Of a stretch of DNA of 64,000 nucleotides, positions 25,876 through 37,114 are shown in pieces. The position numbers were made by a program, and so were the translations under genes. Under the pieces are notes generated by a model, which was not told the DNA's origin, did not search any database, and saw nothing but the letters and a program-made list of their open reading frames with translations. Each line of letters opens with the position of its first letter. Within the stretch, counting starts at the first letter, position 1. The DNA lies in the NCBI GenBank assembly GCA_028023455.1, contig JAQFVV010012405.1, positions 4,219,149 through 4,283,148 of the forward strand. Reading direction: 5' to 3'. Origin of the DNA: Epiperipatus broadwayi (Eukaryota; Onychophora; Udeonychophora; Euonychophora; Peripatidae).

Positions 25876-25916
25876 GGCTTAACGTTTTCGAGGATCCATG
25901 CCTCATATTCATAGCC
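25876..25916 (-). ncRNA. Hammerhead ribozyme motif, family 3
   Basis: Reading on minus: stem I GGCT, core ATGAATA, unpaired T, stem II GAGG/CCTC around CATGGAT, GAAA (12-15.1), stem III AA-CG-TT, A17, then stem I AGCC. Stem I gives four Watson-Crick pairs. Relative to the 59.06 kb copy, stem II differs at two positions with both partners changed, and stem III has A-T for G-C. The core has A3 and U8 instead of C3 and G8, which would still pair. Confidence 0.65.
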
Positions 25917-25971
25917 TTCGTAAAATGTATAATAAAATATATGCAAATACAAATATTCAAATAAGCTAGTA

Positions 25972-26292
25972 TTACGTAGCCCATTTCTTCGAGATCTCGA
26001 AGCAAGTGTCTTTTCTATTAATGGCATGGATGTTTCCATTGGTGTAAAATGCCTCCTTTATTTTTCTTTTGTGATCATTTGATTCTGAGCACAATATTAT
26101 GGGATTGGCAGGTGTGAAGTTATGTCCAGATTGTTTAGCATGCTCCAAAAATACAGAGGATGTGTTGCTATTTTTCTGAGCTCTGTTAAATGGGTAAATA
26201 TGTTGAGCCAGTCTAGTATTGATTGTAGCTTTCGTTTCACCATAATATATAGCATGGCATCTGGCCTGAGGGCAGGCAATAGAGTACACCAT
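25972..26292 (-). pseudogene. PLE GIY-YIG endonuclease fragment
   Basis: The 106-residue frame begins VYSIACP and contains IYYGETKATINTRLAQH, the GIY-YIG-type block of Penelope-like elements. It continues FLEHAKQSGHNF, then DHKRKIKEAF and INRKDTCFEISKKW, matching the tail of the PLE protein at 59.64-60.15 kb. Only the C-terminal nuclease is present, and the upstream part is frameshifted (26366-26097 region). In PLEs this domain cuts target DNA for RT priming. Confidence 0.85.
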
Positions 26293-26347
26293 GTGTGGGG
26301 TGAACGATCGATCAATGTGGTCTTTATTTTATTATACATTTTATGAA

Positions 26348-26388
26348 GGCTATGAATATGAGGCATGGATCCTCGAAAACGTTAAGCC
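26348..26388 (+). ncRNA. Hammerhead ribozyme motif, family 3
   Basis: This is the inverted twin of the 25876-25916 motif with the same stems: GGCT/AGCC, GAGG/CCTC and AA-CG-TT. It is antisense to the GIY-YIG remnant. After the predicted cut the sequence continues AGCCAATAAAC. Together with the preceding A this gives AAGCCAATAAAC, the same 12 bases that begin the family-1 insertion at 41692. Confidence 0.65.
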
Positions 26389-26639
26389 AATAAACTTTAA
26401 TACTAATTTATATCTTCTCTAATTAACAATTATAATTTTGTTATAAAAAATTTGTCAGGATTTTGGATACAGCAACAAAAAATATTCTTGGTGTTTTCCT
26501 GAAGGTTTGTGATGATGGTGTTCTAGTTGTATTTTTATATTGGACTATTTCCATTATATAATATATGTATTGAATGTCTTTAGAAAAATGTAACTTTATT
26601 TAAATATTCCAAATACATTCAACTTTTAGTAATAGCACA

Positions 26640-26800
26640 TCAAACAGGTTAGTATATGCACAACATTTCAAGAGGTATTAGTCTCCCCTCTTCTTCAGCT
26701 GTTGCTGCCTGACCAATGACAGTACTAGCATGGGATTCAAATCTGGGTCCTTAGATTTTTGAAAGTCTTAAATATTCTGAAATTCTTTGCATCCATCTTG
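26640..26800 (-). repeat. Possible tRNA-like SINE with a weak hammerhead-like hairpin
   Basis: On minus, a B-box-like GATTTGAATCC lies at about 26732-26742. It is followed by CTGAAGA (26692-26698), a hairpin AGAGG/CCTCT, then TGAAA and TGTTGTG. This resembles hammerhead-like hairpins common in PLE-type repeats, but the core has A for T7-G8 context and no proper stem III is seen. Only one copy is present, so the assignment is tentative. Confidence 0.3.
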
Positions 26801-28043
26801 TTTATCAATGGAAACATTGGGGGAAAAGTCTAAGAATTGTTGAGGCAATATTTCACTTGATATTGAATTTTTCTTAATATTCAAATACATCCATCACATT
26901 GAATTGCTATTAAAATATCTTTTGTTGTATTATTCAATTTTTGTTATAATAATTATAAAATAAGTTTTGGGCTTCATATTTCATAAAAAGTATAAAGATC
27001 TCAAGGTGGAAGTTCAGTGATAGGCAAGAAGGTTTTAAAAATGTTTGGTGAATTAAAACTGAAAAGAAGGCGCAGACATTCACTAATCACGATGGTCTTT
27101 CTAAACTTTTTTTGTGTTTTGGAAGCAACATATAAACCTGAGAAACAATATCACAATTATCTACCAATAGCACTGTCTTATATAATGAGATTGATATTTT
27201 GAACAGATGCAAGGAGTATTTTGATCATGAAATTGAGATGACAATTTATAAAAATATATCCAGTTTATCTACTCATTTAGATTTAGATATTCAAGTGAAT
27301 GAAGTCAAAAAAACAATTTGTAATCTTAATAAACTTGCAAGCCTCAATGAAATACCTGGAGAAAATTTAAAATAAGGTGGTGATATGTTAGCTTCAAAAC
27401 TATTGGAACTTTTTTTAGAAAATATCTGGACCCATGAAGTTATATCAGCCAATCTTAAGGATGCCTTTATTGTTCCAATTTTTAAAAGCAAAGGGAATAG
27501 ACAATGTTATGGTACTTATTATGGAATATTATTATAATCCATTATATCAAAGTATTTTCAAGAATTTTGTTGAATAGATTGCTTCTAGTTATAGATGAAT
27601 GGTTACCATAGATTCATTGTGGGTGTAGTATATGAAGAAGCACTACACATATGACTGCCAAAAAAATGCAAAAAATGTCAGTTGTTCATATCTAGCTTAA
27701 TCAGGGTCAAATTATGATATAGGTTTGATAGTGGAATTTTTAATTTAAATTGCTTAAAAATAAAAGTAAAAAGTTCAACTTCTTAGATTCTGGTCTTGAA
27801 GTATGCTGATGATTCTGCTATTTTATCCAGTTCAAAAGATAATGTACAGAATATTCCTAATGTTTTGAATGCAACTTTTAAAAATAAACATCACATGATC
27901 ACCATTTCTTATGCTTACTCATAACTGTTATTAAAACAGGCAAAACACTCTATACATATTGCCACTCAGGGCAAGCCAGAGTAATCAATGGATGCCAGAA
28001 GGCTTGTGCATAAAATCCCCATCTAGTGACTACTCATCCAATA

Positions 28044-28081
28044 TACCCAAACTAGTTTCTGGCTTGCTTTGCCAGAGAGGA
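28044..28081 (-). ncRNA. Hammerhead motif, family 1, degenerate
   Basis: On minus: core CTGGCAA in place of CTGATGA, stem II remnant, GAAA intact, stem III AC-TA-GT, T at the cleavage position, and a partly paired stem I. It is probably inactive because of the core changes and a T·T at the first stem I pair. Confidence 0.5.
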
Positions 28082-28121
28082 GCCTTTTAAGATCTAGGTG
28101 CAGTGCATTAAGATCCAAGGC

Positions 28122-28163
28122 TCCTCACTGACAAAGACCACAAGCCAGAAACTAGTATAGGGA
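28122..28163 (+). ncRNA. Hammerhead motif, family 1, degenerate
   Basis: Stem I TCCTCA, core CTGACAA (expected CTGATGA), a stem II region ending GCCA, GAAA intact, stem III AC-TA-GT, A17, then TAGGGA. Four of six stem I positions can pair (counting wobble and Watson-Crick). Core damage makes cleavage unlikely. Confidence 0.55.
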
Positions 28164-29090
28164 TATCAGATGAGTAGGCACTAGATGGAGATTTTATGCA
28201 CAAGCCTTCTGGCATCCATTGATTACTCTGGCTTGCACTGAATGGCAATATGCATAGAGGATTTTGCCTGTTTTAATAACTTTTAAAAATCTTGGTTTAT
28301 TAATTCATATTCAAAAACCTCAAATTCTATATCAACTGGTGACAAAAGGAAAATCCTTAGTAACTTTCAGTTCCTGATGGTTATCAGTTTGAGAAAGTAA
28401 ATCAGTTTAAATAGTTTACTAGTTTTATAAGTAGAAAAGTGGACCTAGATGTTAAGGTGGACCTAGATATTATTAAGATTGATTACAGGTTCCAGTGTAA
28501 GGCTGTTTTTAACAAATTAAGATTGAGCATTTCATCGTAGGGGAATAATTATTCAACTAATTTAGCTATATATAAAACTGTTATTTTATCTAATTTATTG
28601 TATGGCTGTAAAACTTGGACACTCTACCAACACAATATAAAGACATGAGAAAAATTTCATTTAAAGATAGTTCATAAAATCATAAAAGCAATCAATAGGT
28701 TCTTTAATTTACTGGATGTGGTAGTATTGAGATCACTATTGCAAAATCACACCTTCATTGGATGGGCATGTATGAATTAACAATGGAAGACTTCTAAAAA
28801 GGGTGTTTTATGGCGAATTCAAACATGGGTTTCATAGAAAAGACATATCTTGTCTACATTATAAGGATTATCTCAAAGACTATAAAAAAATACATATTAG
28901 CATTGTTCAGAAAGGAAAATTTAGACATTGTAAAATATCAAGTAAGCAGAAAAATGAATCAGCATTTTCGATATGTGCATGTATTAGTAGTTCACAGATG
29001 TTTTGTATAGTCACCACAAACCTCATTTTTAGAATAGTTTTTTTCCTCTCTCTCAATCTCCTTATTTTTCTTTTTTTGAGTTAGAATGGT

Positions 29091-30659
29091 CATATTCATT
29101 TTTGAAAAGCTGTTTTATTACTATTATCATTGTTGTTTTTATTATTATTATTATTTATAAAAATAAAAAATTAAAGGGAAGGTTAAATGTATTATATACA
29201 ATTCACTTAACATAGATAATATGTTAATGTTATTTTAGTAACACTCTTTATACAAATTAGTCTTTTGTATGGCAACGTGAATATATTATATATGCAAGTA
29301 AGGATTAAACAGCCTTTTAAATTAATAGCAATAACCCCCTTAGAGGACAGTGAGAGAGAAGACAGTACTCACCAAGCTTGCCAATTGTCAGGTGATGGAG
29401 ATTTGAGCAATTTCTCACTGCTGAATGTTACCTCCCCACTCTTCCAATTCTAAGCCTTATAAAAATAATTTTACCTTGCTTAACAAATCTGGATCAAAGG
29501 TATGGTTAGAAGATGCTTTACCTCTGTATTACGAAGTCCTAATATATATATATATCCCGACTTTTCTCCAAACACCGCTCATTAAGAAAAATATATGGGA
29601 AAGTGAATATTTACCCAGCTTTTCAATTACCATGTAGTAAGAGTTTGAAAGATTTTGTATAATTGTTTTATCCTCTAGTTAAGAATAACTAACTAGGGTT
29701 GTGTTATTCGCTGGGTTAGCTAAAGGTTATCCATCTAAAAAAAAAATTTCCAAACCCCTCTTGGCCAATATCGGATGCACTACCACAAGACCTTTGAATA
29801 TATATATAACAAAAATACTTAAATCGTAAAAAGTGTGGACAATTAATAATTATTACGCCATTAAAATTTAAATTACTGAGGCAGGTTTTTAATGGAGTGT
29901 ACCTTTATCTTAGCAATTTCATGTCGTATTATTTATTACTTATACACACTCATATATATGAGAATTTGAATAAAGAGGGTCTAGGTTTAAGTCACGGTAT
30001 GTGTAATGCCTTGTATGGTTTTTGACACGACTGTAAAGCTTAAGATTTAAGGCTCGCGGCCAATTTTTTACTTTTGATGACCGAACTGTTTATAAACTCT
30101 CTAACAATAAACTATTCGATTATTTTACTTATAATATATGTAGAGAAGTATTTTTTTTTTTTTCGATCTAGTGACAATTCTAGAATTACCTATCTTTAAA
30201 TGGTCCCATCTTATCAAAATAAAAAGACAAGGAATCCAAGAATGAACACGTTGGATTTAAATAAATAAATAAAAAAAACTATACAATTATTTTTGTTTTT
30301 TTTAAGCTTCAGTGATCTGAATAGAAGGCGCCGCTTACGTAATTATTGCAATACAATAAAAATGACATTTTGTTCCAAGTTTACAAATTTTAAGAAAGTG
30401 AATCATTAAAGTACTAAAAAATCAAATTTAAGTATAACACAAACACAATTGTTATATAAAAGACGCTATAAATTCTTTCTTTTTTTTTTTCGTTTAAGTT
30501 TATAAATTAATTGAGTCGACAGTACAGTTAAATTCAAAATACCCCTTTTTTTTTCACTTCGCATTTTCAAGCTACTTCTTTTTGAAGTATACACAAAGCA
30601 AGCAAGAAATCTAATGAAGATGTTGCAGGATGGGTTAAAGGAATAGATGGGAGGGGGCA
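29091..30659. other. Non-coding, unassigned
   Basis: No gene is recognised. A TTA-type simple repeat lies near 29130-29155. Frames at 29265-29637 carry no motif. From about 29990 onward CpG dinucleotides become more frequent, leading into the CpG-rich segment. Confidence 0.45.
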
Positions 30660-31140
30660 TCGATCTGACACTTTCTTGTCAAACTACATACGGGTATTGT
30701 ATATGCTGATCCCGAGAACTGATAAGATGTCGCCGTGTTGTCTAGACGAAAAGACCGCACAAGTCACCGCGGATGTCATTTCCGTGAAGTTGCACTCTTT
30801 ATTTTTTTTCCATTTCTTAACCTACCTATCAGAAAGCACATCCTGATAAATTATATCGAGAGGCAGATATGGACTGCCCAAAAGCTGATATACAAGGGTG
30901 GGTATTCATTTAAAACATGCCAAAACTTGCGCAAGTTTCTAACAACTCGCCAATCGGGATTCCGTCTCAAATTGGGAGGCCGCACTCGTTAACCGACTGT
31001 CGGGCCAAGAAACAGAGAACCACAATGCTCTTCTAAAAGACGTTCTGCCGGCGCCAAAACTTAAATAATTCATACAAATAGACGATAATAGCATCGTAGC
31101 GTATCACCACGCGGTATTTGCCTTCTTTTTCTATAGCGCT
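30660..31140. promoter_or_regulatory. CpG-rich segment, candidate promoter or host exon
   Basis: By eye there are more than two dozen CpG dinucleotides in about 480 bp, for example GTCGCCG, CACCGCGG, GCCGCACTCG, GCCGGCGCC and CCACGCGG. CpG is scarce almost everywhere else in the window. A frame on plus (30735-30992, beginning MLSRRKDRTSHRGC) has no recognised motif, and neither strand gives a convincing protein. It could be an unmethylated promoter, a conserved non-coding element, or a recently inserted unknown sequence. Confidence 0.4.
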
Positions 31141-31909
31141 TTTTTTAAACATACATGTTATACCCCTCCAATACTTCTCATACTCTATGTCGTTTTTTTT
31201 TCATGTTTGTTTATATCCATTTTAAATGCTTGTTATATGTCAGTAAAACTATTATACTTAAAAGACAACGAGAAATACTATGGAAAACATTTTAAGATTT
31301 TCAATAATCCACTTCGGCAGTAGTTTAAATTTTGAATAAAATAATAGTTGTGTGTGTTAGAGTGGATATATATCCAACAAATTAGTGAAAGTTTCTTTAG
31401 ACACATTTCTACATGCACAAATATATAGGCTCACACATATATAAACAATATACCAATGGTTATTTTTAATTTTATAAAACTAAGCTGCAGATAAATCTCT
31501 ATTTAGAAAATCCTTTTTAATTTTCGTCCCTGCAAAACTTAAGTATTTAAAGAATAATAATAACTTAGGTTTAAACATTGGAATAAACTATCAAAGTTTA
31601 AAACAAATATGCTATGGACTGAATGACCATTCCGGTAAATTAATTCCTAGTGGGCAAATATTTTATATGATCATAGATTATTACATTTTGAAACAGTCGA
31701 TACACTGCTAAATGAAAATTTTCATTTGGGATATACATCACTAAAATTCTTTACATTATTAATCACCTAATAAATATCCAACTATTCCTTGTAAAGAATA
31801 AAATGAGAGTGGAAAACAAATTCCACTTAGCAACCCAGCGTTACTTTTTTTTTACTGTTCCTTTATGAAGATCTATTAGAGAATCTTTTGACTTGTATTG
31901 GGTTGTTTA

Positions 31910-32034
31910 AAAATTGTTTTTTTAAGTGTCATAGCATCGGCCGGGACGCGAACCCGCAACCCGGGCAACTGCCTGCAAGTGCAAGGCAGTCGCGCTGACC
32001 TCTCGACCACCCATGCAAGACTTGAAAATTGTTT
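31910..32034 (-). mobile_element. tRNA-derived SINE with 10-bp target duplication
   Basis: On minus, the tRNA-like head runs GCATGGGTGGTCGAGAGGTC and later has the B box GGGTTCGCGTCCC, then CCGATGCTATGACACTT and an A-run. Direct repeats AAAATTGTTT at 31910-31919 and 32025-32034 mark the target duplication. It is GC-rich and better preserved than the copy at 12.37 kb, so it is probably younger. The anticodon arm has extra bases, so it is not a tRNA gene. Confidence 0.82.
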
Positions 32035-32170
32035 TACTTATATTTCTTTACTTTTGCAGCGATCCAAACTGCTAATAAGAAATTGGAATATATTTTTTTA
32101 ACAAAAAAGTATTCGCATACAATTGAAGTAAAATTTAAATACAAGTATACTATATATACTTTTAATCTAG

Positions 32171-32345
32171 ATATAATTAAAGGGTATTCGAACCCAGACT
32201 TTTAAATTCTCTTTAGTCATTAACTTCATCTTATACATCTTTTTTGCATGTGTAGTCATATGTATCGGTTATATAGGATGGAATTGATGACTAAAGGAAG
32301 CTTGAAAGTCTGGGTTCAAATCCCTTCTAATTGAATGTAATATTA
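32171..32345. repeat. Hairpin element related to hammerhead family 2
   Basis: Inverted arms carry GGTATTCGAACCCAGACTTT on the left, and on the right GAAAGTCTGGGTTCAAATCC. TTTAGTCAT and ATGACTAAA lie inside. The arm motif GAAAGTCTGRGTTCAAATCC also occurs in family 2 at 37.2 kb, which suggests a shared internal segment that resembles a Pol III B box. No hammerhead core is visible here. Confidence 0.6.
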
Positions 32346-32619
32346 TTTATATGAGAAAAAACTATATTATAATAAAACATCTAAATATACATATGTATTA
32401 ATATTTCTGTAGATATTTTAATGAAACTTATGATTTTTATTTAGTCTTTATTAATAAATGGAACAAATTTATCTTCTTGCATTACAAAACTGAAGTAAAA
32501 AACTTAAAATAATGACGCAATTAAGTATTCCCAATCTAGCTATGGAAAAATAGTATAGCACTTATCTTCTACAATAATAGGCCCAACCAATAAAATAACC
32601 AACCAAATTTTTTCAATAA

Positions 32620-32830
32620 ATGGATTTTTTTTTTTGAAAAAAAAAAATATTTCACTTGGGGGGGATTTTTCTTTTTCTTTTTTTATTTTAATTTTTTTTT
32701 TTTTTATAAAAAAAATATTATTAATAAAAAAAATAAATTTTATTATTAAGTAAAAAAAATAAAAAAAAAGAAGATTATTAAAATTAAATAAAAAAAAATA
32801 AGAATGAATTTTTTTTTTGCATTGAAAAAC
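32620..32830. repeat. Low-complexity A/T tract
   Basis: Alternating long T and A runs with a short G-run (about 32659-32665). No further information. Confidence 0.85.
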
Positions 32831-35800
32831 ATGATATTCTGCTATTTAAAATATTCATTTCAACACTACATTATCGTTTTTTAGCAAATAAAAAGTCATT
32901 GGAAATTATGCAGTGTACTGAAGTCTTGATATAAACTGAATCAATATATGCAACTTCAATTATATATCATCAAAAATAATCGGTAAATAAACAAAAAAAT
33001 AAAAGCATTCAATTTAGTAAATTTTGTGATTATCTTGCATAATTCTCAATGATTTTGACATGAATTTTTTTGTTATCTATGCGTTTTTCATGTTCAGTAT
33101 AGTGAAACACATCCATTTACTAACTTAGAAATACTATTTATTTGTTAGTTTATTTGTAATCAATTTTTAACATATTTCTATTGGATGGATTATTTTTCTT
33201 CTAAATTTTGTACATTTGTTAGGCATCGATGACAATCCAGCATATCAGAATTGTTCATCCATTTGTTCAGTTTAATAGTGTTGGACACTGAATTTAAAAC
33301 TGCATTGATATCCATTCAGTAAGTTTTCAGTGATGTGCAAAAGGTGGCAGTATTTTTTTTAAATACACATTGAATTTCATAATTACTTCACTAAAAATTG
33401 TTTCATAATTAAAATAGAAAAAGAAATGAAAAATGAACACTTAATTTTTCTGCTTCAAAGTTACAAAAATCTTGTCAACAATTAACATGCATGAATTTTA
33501 TTTCAAATATTGGAAATATGGTAGCATTTAATTTTTAATATTCACTTATTTTGCAATGGACTTTATTAAAATCTAAAAATTGACAATAAAATTAATGTCC
33601 ATATTTTCAGTATTTGATATGAAATTCTTGCATGATAATTATTTCCAAGATTTTGTGTTTTTGAAGCTGCATTTTAAAAGAAAAGTGAGTTTTAGTTCAA
33701 TAATCAAGTGAAATTATGATTTTATCCTTCATTTCTTTTTCTTTATATTTTAATTAAATTTGCTTTTTAGGGAATGAGTTGTGAAATTTAATAAAAGTCT
33801 ATTTTTAGTATTTAGATATTTTGCACTGGACTACTTGTATTCAAATTGAAAAACTGTCAATAGAAAAATAATACAGTAAAACTTTAAATCTTTCAATAAG
33901 GTGAAAGTAAAATATTATTTTAAGGTAAAAAAAAATGCAGAAAATGTTTTCCTTTTTAAAGAGAACATTGTTAATAATTTATTTTAAACTGTCATAAAAA
34001 TAACGGACATCCGAATTTATATCACCATGTCAAAAACACCATAAGCTGGCATAGGATCCTATCAGAATAAAAACTTTGAAGAATTATTTTTAAAAGTTAC
34101 AAGCTGAAATTATCTTCAATAGTCACTGTTCTGAATAATAGAAACAATAAACTATTCTTTTTACAAACTTTCAAGAACGGATCAGTGATTATTTTTATCA
34201 ATAATTTTAGATTTCTAGACATTGACTTTCATTTTTTTTTTCATCATTTATTTCAACTTTCATTCATTATGTTTGGAAGGAATCTATGGAGCATACATCA
34301 TTTTCGGGGAAGAGAGTTTTTCATCATCAAGCATTCAAACAAAAGCATAGCAACAAATGTTGAGGGTTTCAATCACTCATCAAGAGTTGGTAAAGAAATC
34401 CCGAGGAAATAAAAACATTTTTTTAAAGAACATTCATCATTAAAGTTTGCATAGATATGTTTTTGACTTATTTTTTAAAAACTAACCTAGTATTAATTTA
34501 TTTATTGATAATTAGGAATAGAATAAGTACATAAAAGATTAATTATTTACTAATAATGTAATTTTTTTTATAAAATATATTTAATAATTTTAAGGAGTTT
34601 ACTATTTTAAGTATGATAGTATGGAATAAATGTTATATTATGCAATGTTTTATTTTGATTGTGGACTAGAAGATGTCAAATAAGTGATTAACAAGTAGAA
34701 ATATCACTTAGGTAATAGTTGTAAATATTAATAATTTTATGATGTATTTTTCTTTCTTTTCTTTAGATTGTCAACGTATTATGTAATGTTATTGTATGAA
34801 TGTATAAGTATGTGTGAATACATTATACACACATTAAACTTATAGGGATTAGAATTTATTTATTAAAAAAATATGCATACTTTATTCCATATTACTAATA
34901 TATTATAATTTAACCTTTATAGTGCTGATTATTTTATTGGCCGAATGAGGTAAAAGTCAAAACTTTTAATTGGTCAATTTAAAGTCAAGTGGCAATTCAC
35001 AAACTCAAACATCAAAATATATTCATCTTTTAATATTATATTCACTTTAGTTTTGTTTGTAAAAAGTATATTAATAATTTGTCAGTTATGAAAATGAATG
35101 AAATTTTTTTCAAAAATAAATTGTTATTATTTAAATATATAAATTTTCATGAGCAGAAAATGTAAAACAAAAATCTTACTCACCAATCAAAACATTTTGC
35201 TAATGACGTGATTTTCTTTGCCAAGTTTAGTTGTAGAAAAAAGCAAATAATTTTTGTTAAAAATCTTAACTATTTTTCCAAAATAATTTTATTTTTAGCA
35301 TATTTTATCAAAATAATTTATAATTTGTCAAAAAATACTGTTAAAATGGTCTAAAACATTCGTTTATCATTTTCGAAATAAAATAAAAACAGATTGTAAC
35401 TCTTTACTTTTTGGCAGCCATTTTCTTTGTTGTCAAAATTTATTAGCCAATAAGATTTCAGAAGAGGCATTACTTTTTTCTTTGTTTATAAGGTCATTTT
35501 TATTGATTTTTACTTGTAAAATAATTCAAGAGAAGGCAGCATCTTACAGAACATTTTTTACTCTTTAAAACAAGTACAAAATCATGATTGTAGTACAAAA
35601 AGTGACCGATTTAGAATGACGTCAAGCCACTTCACTTTTAAATGAGTCGATCATGCAAAGAGTTAATAGGGAATATAATCATATGATTTTTTCATAAAGA
35701 ACATCATTATTTTTTTGAAAATTATTTAAAGTATTGATAATAGTCATTTGTATTTTTGTTCAAGAATATTTGATAAGAAAGTGAAATAACCTTTTCTTAT

Positions 35801-37114
35801 CTTTATAAGTGAATTTTATTTGTTATTTTGAATATGTTGTCAGAATTTTTGTCGATGTAGATTGATAAATCTATAAGGACATTTGTAAAGGGTAGTGACT
35901 TGGAAGTAATTTAAACATGAAACCAAAGAGGTGCTTTTAATGTAGGTTTTTGTTATGGGAATAGGAATAATCTTTATGATCTTAATAATTATGGAAGTAC
36001 AGATAACGGAGCCCTGTAGCTTGTATATTTTCTGTGGGCAGTGTGTTATCTTTTATACTGAATATTGGTGTTCCAGAAAGCTGAAGAAATAGCTTGGACA
36101 TTATTATTTGTAGTGGAGATTATTAGACAGATAAGTCAAGCCTCTCTTTTATTTATACACTGTTACCATGATGACTATCTAATATATGTACTATTGAGTT
36201 AAGACTCTAGTTTGTCCCTATACCTACACATCTATTCGCTATCATGATTTTCTAAAGTATTACATCATACAGAATTGTATTTTAATGGGAAATGATATAA
36301 ATTTTTAGAGTTTAAGGATCATTATTGGAAATGGATAAGATAGGTTTGCTTACTTAGGAGGATGATAAGAATAAATACAAATGGAATTGAGAATCAAACA
36401 GAATTAAAAATAAAGAATCATAAAATGTTTTCTATATTTTTATTTTTTAATAAAATAAATTTCATGAAAGTATGTAAATGATAAATGAGGTTGTTCACGA
36501 ATTTTGAATAACTTTAAGTATTTTAAAACTTATAGGTATTGCATATTTTTTAATGGATAGTGTACTAAAACAAAATAGTATAGGATAAAGCAAAGCTATA
36601 TTTCATAGTTATTATGTAATGTTAAAGAACTACATTAACACTTACAGCTATTTCATATTAGATCAATATGACAATTAGATTATCAATTGTGTCCACTCAT
36701 TTTGTTAATGAACCGAAATAAATATATTTTGTTTAATAATAACAACGTTATTATGATAGGCTATTTTAGTGATTAAGAATAAATTAAGAGATGCATATTA
36801 GTATTATTAATTTTTGTATTTTCTGTTTTATGTTTCATAACTGATGTGTATTTAAAGGAAACATATCGTAGTGATATTTAATGGTAAATAATATTAAAAA
36901 GTTATGTAGATTAATTATTATCATTATTATTAGAATTCTGATGAATATGTGAAATAGATAAATTATTTTAAAAGTCGGAGTGAAGACTTAATGTTTATAT
37001 TTTATTTTATTAGTTTATTGAGAGAAAACTGGAAATTGTAATGATGCAAGATTTATTTAGAATTGTAAATATTGTAAATAAATTATTTGTTATTTTATTG
37101 TAATAAAAATTTGT
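32831..37114. other. Long AT-rich interval, possible regulatory sites only
   Basis: No gene or transposon is recognised over 4 kb. A palindromic TGACGTCA (CRE-type) lies at 35617-35624. CCAAT strings lie near 35182 and 35444. Such short matches can arise by chance. The frame at 34185-34412 (+, 75 codons) has no motif. Confidence 0.4.

Larger units (their letters stand above)
25783..26447 (-). mobile_element. PLE derivative with inverted ends and 16-bp target duplication
   Basis: Identical ATAATTTTGTTATAAA copies at 25783-25798 and 26432-26447 flank a 633-bp insertion. Its two ends are inverted repeats of about 120 bp, each with a family-3 hammerhead motif. Between them on the minus strand lies a PLE GIY-YIG endonuclease fragment. 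The motif at 25876-25916 is sense and downstream of the ORF, the other is antisense and upstream. The reverse-transcriptase half of a PLE is absent, so the copy is non-autonomous. Confidence 0.9.
27873..28290. mobile_element. Hammerhead family-1 insertion, inverted pair, 13-bp target duplication
   Basis: AACTTTTAAAAAT at 27873-27885 and 28278-28290 flanks a 392-bp insertion in LINE C. It starts with the fixed family-1 end (AAACATCACATGATCACC, minus orientation). It then runs through GTTAAAACAGGC and an inverted hammerhead, switches near 28090, and returns in forward orientation to end at TTTTGCCTGTTTTAAT. The unit is therefore present as two facing partial copies. Confidence 0.88.
27000..29090 (+). 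mobile_element. LINE C copy 1, degenerate RT, with insertion
   Basis: Segments in order: linker (ILNRCKEYFDHEI, about 27195); RT start NEVKKTICNLN, then GGDMLASKLLELF, DAFIVPIFKSKGNRQCYGTYYGI (about 27300-27530); motif C YADDSAILSSS (about 27800); and the C-terminal FYGEFKHGFHRKD..HYKDYLKD block (about 28803-28890). Stops and frameshifts are dense. Removing the family-1 insertion (27886-28277) restores continuity. The same C-terminal block lies in the inverted arms at 48.2 and 54.4 kb. It is RTE/BovB-like in pattern, but the clade is not proven. Confidence 0.8.

Noticed and set aside
31920-32024. Possible tRNA gene (strong B box, GC-rich)
   Set aside because: The anticodon arm has extra bases, the sequence is flanked by a target duplication and an A-rich tail, and a second copy exists at 12.37 kb. 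It is a SINE.
34185-34412. 75-codon ORF rich in Phe and His
   Set aside because: No motif, base composition like the surrounding AT-rich DNA, no neighbouring splice or promoter evidence.
36938-36954. CTGATGA followed by GAAA six bases later
   Set aside because: There is no room for stem II, and the flanks do not pair as stem I.
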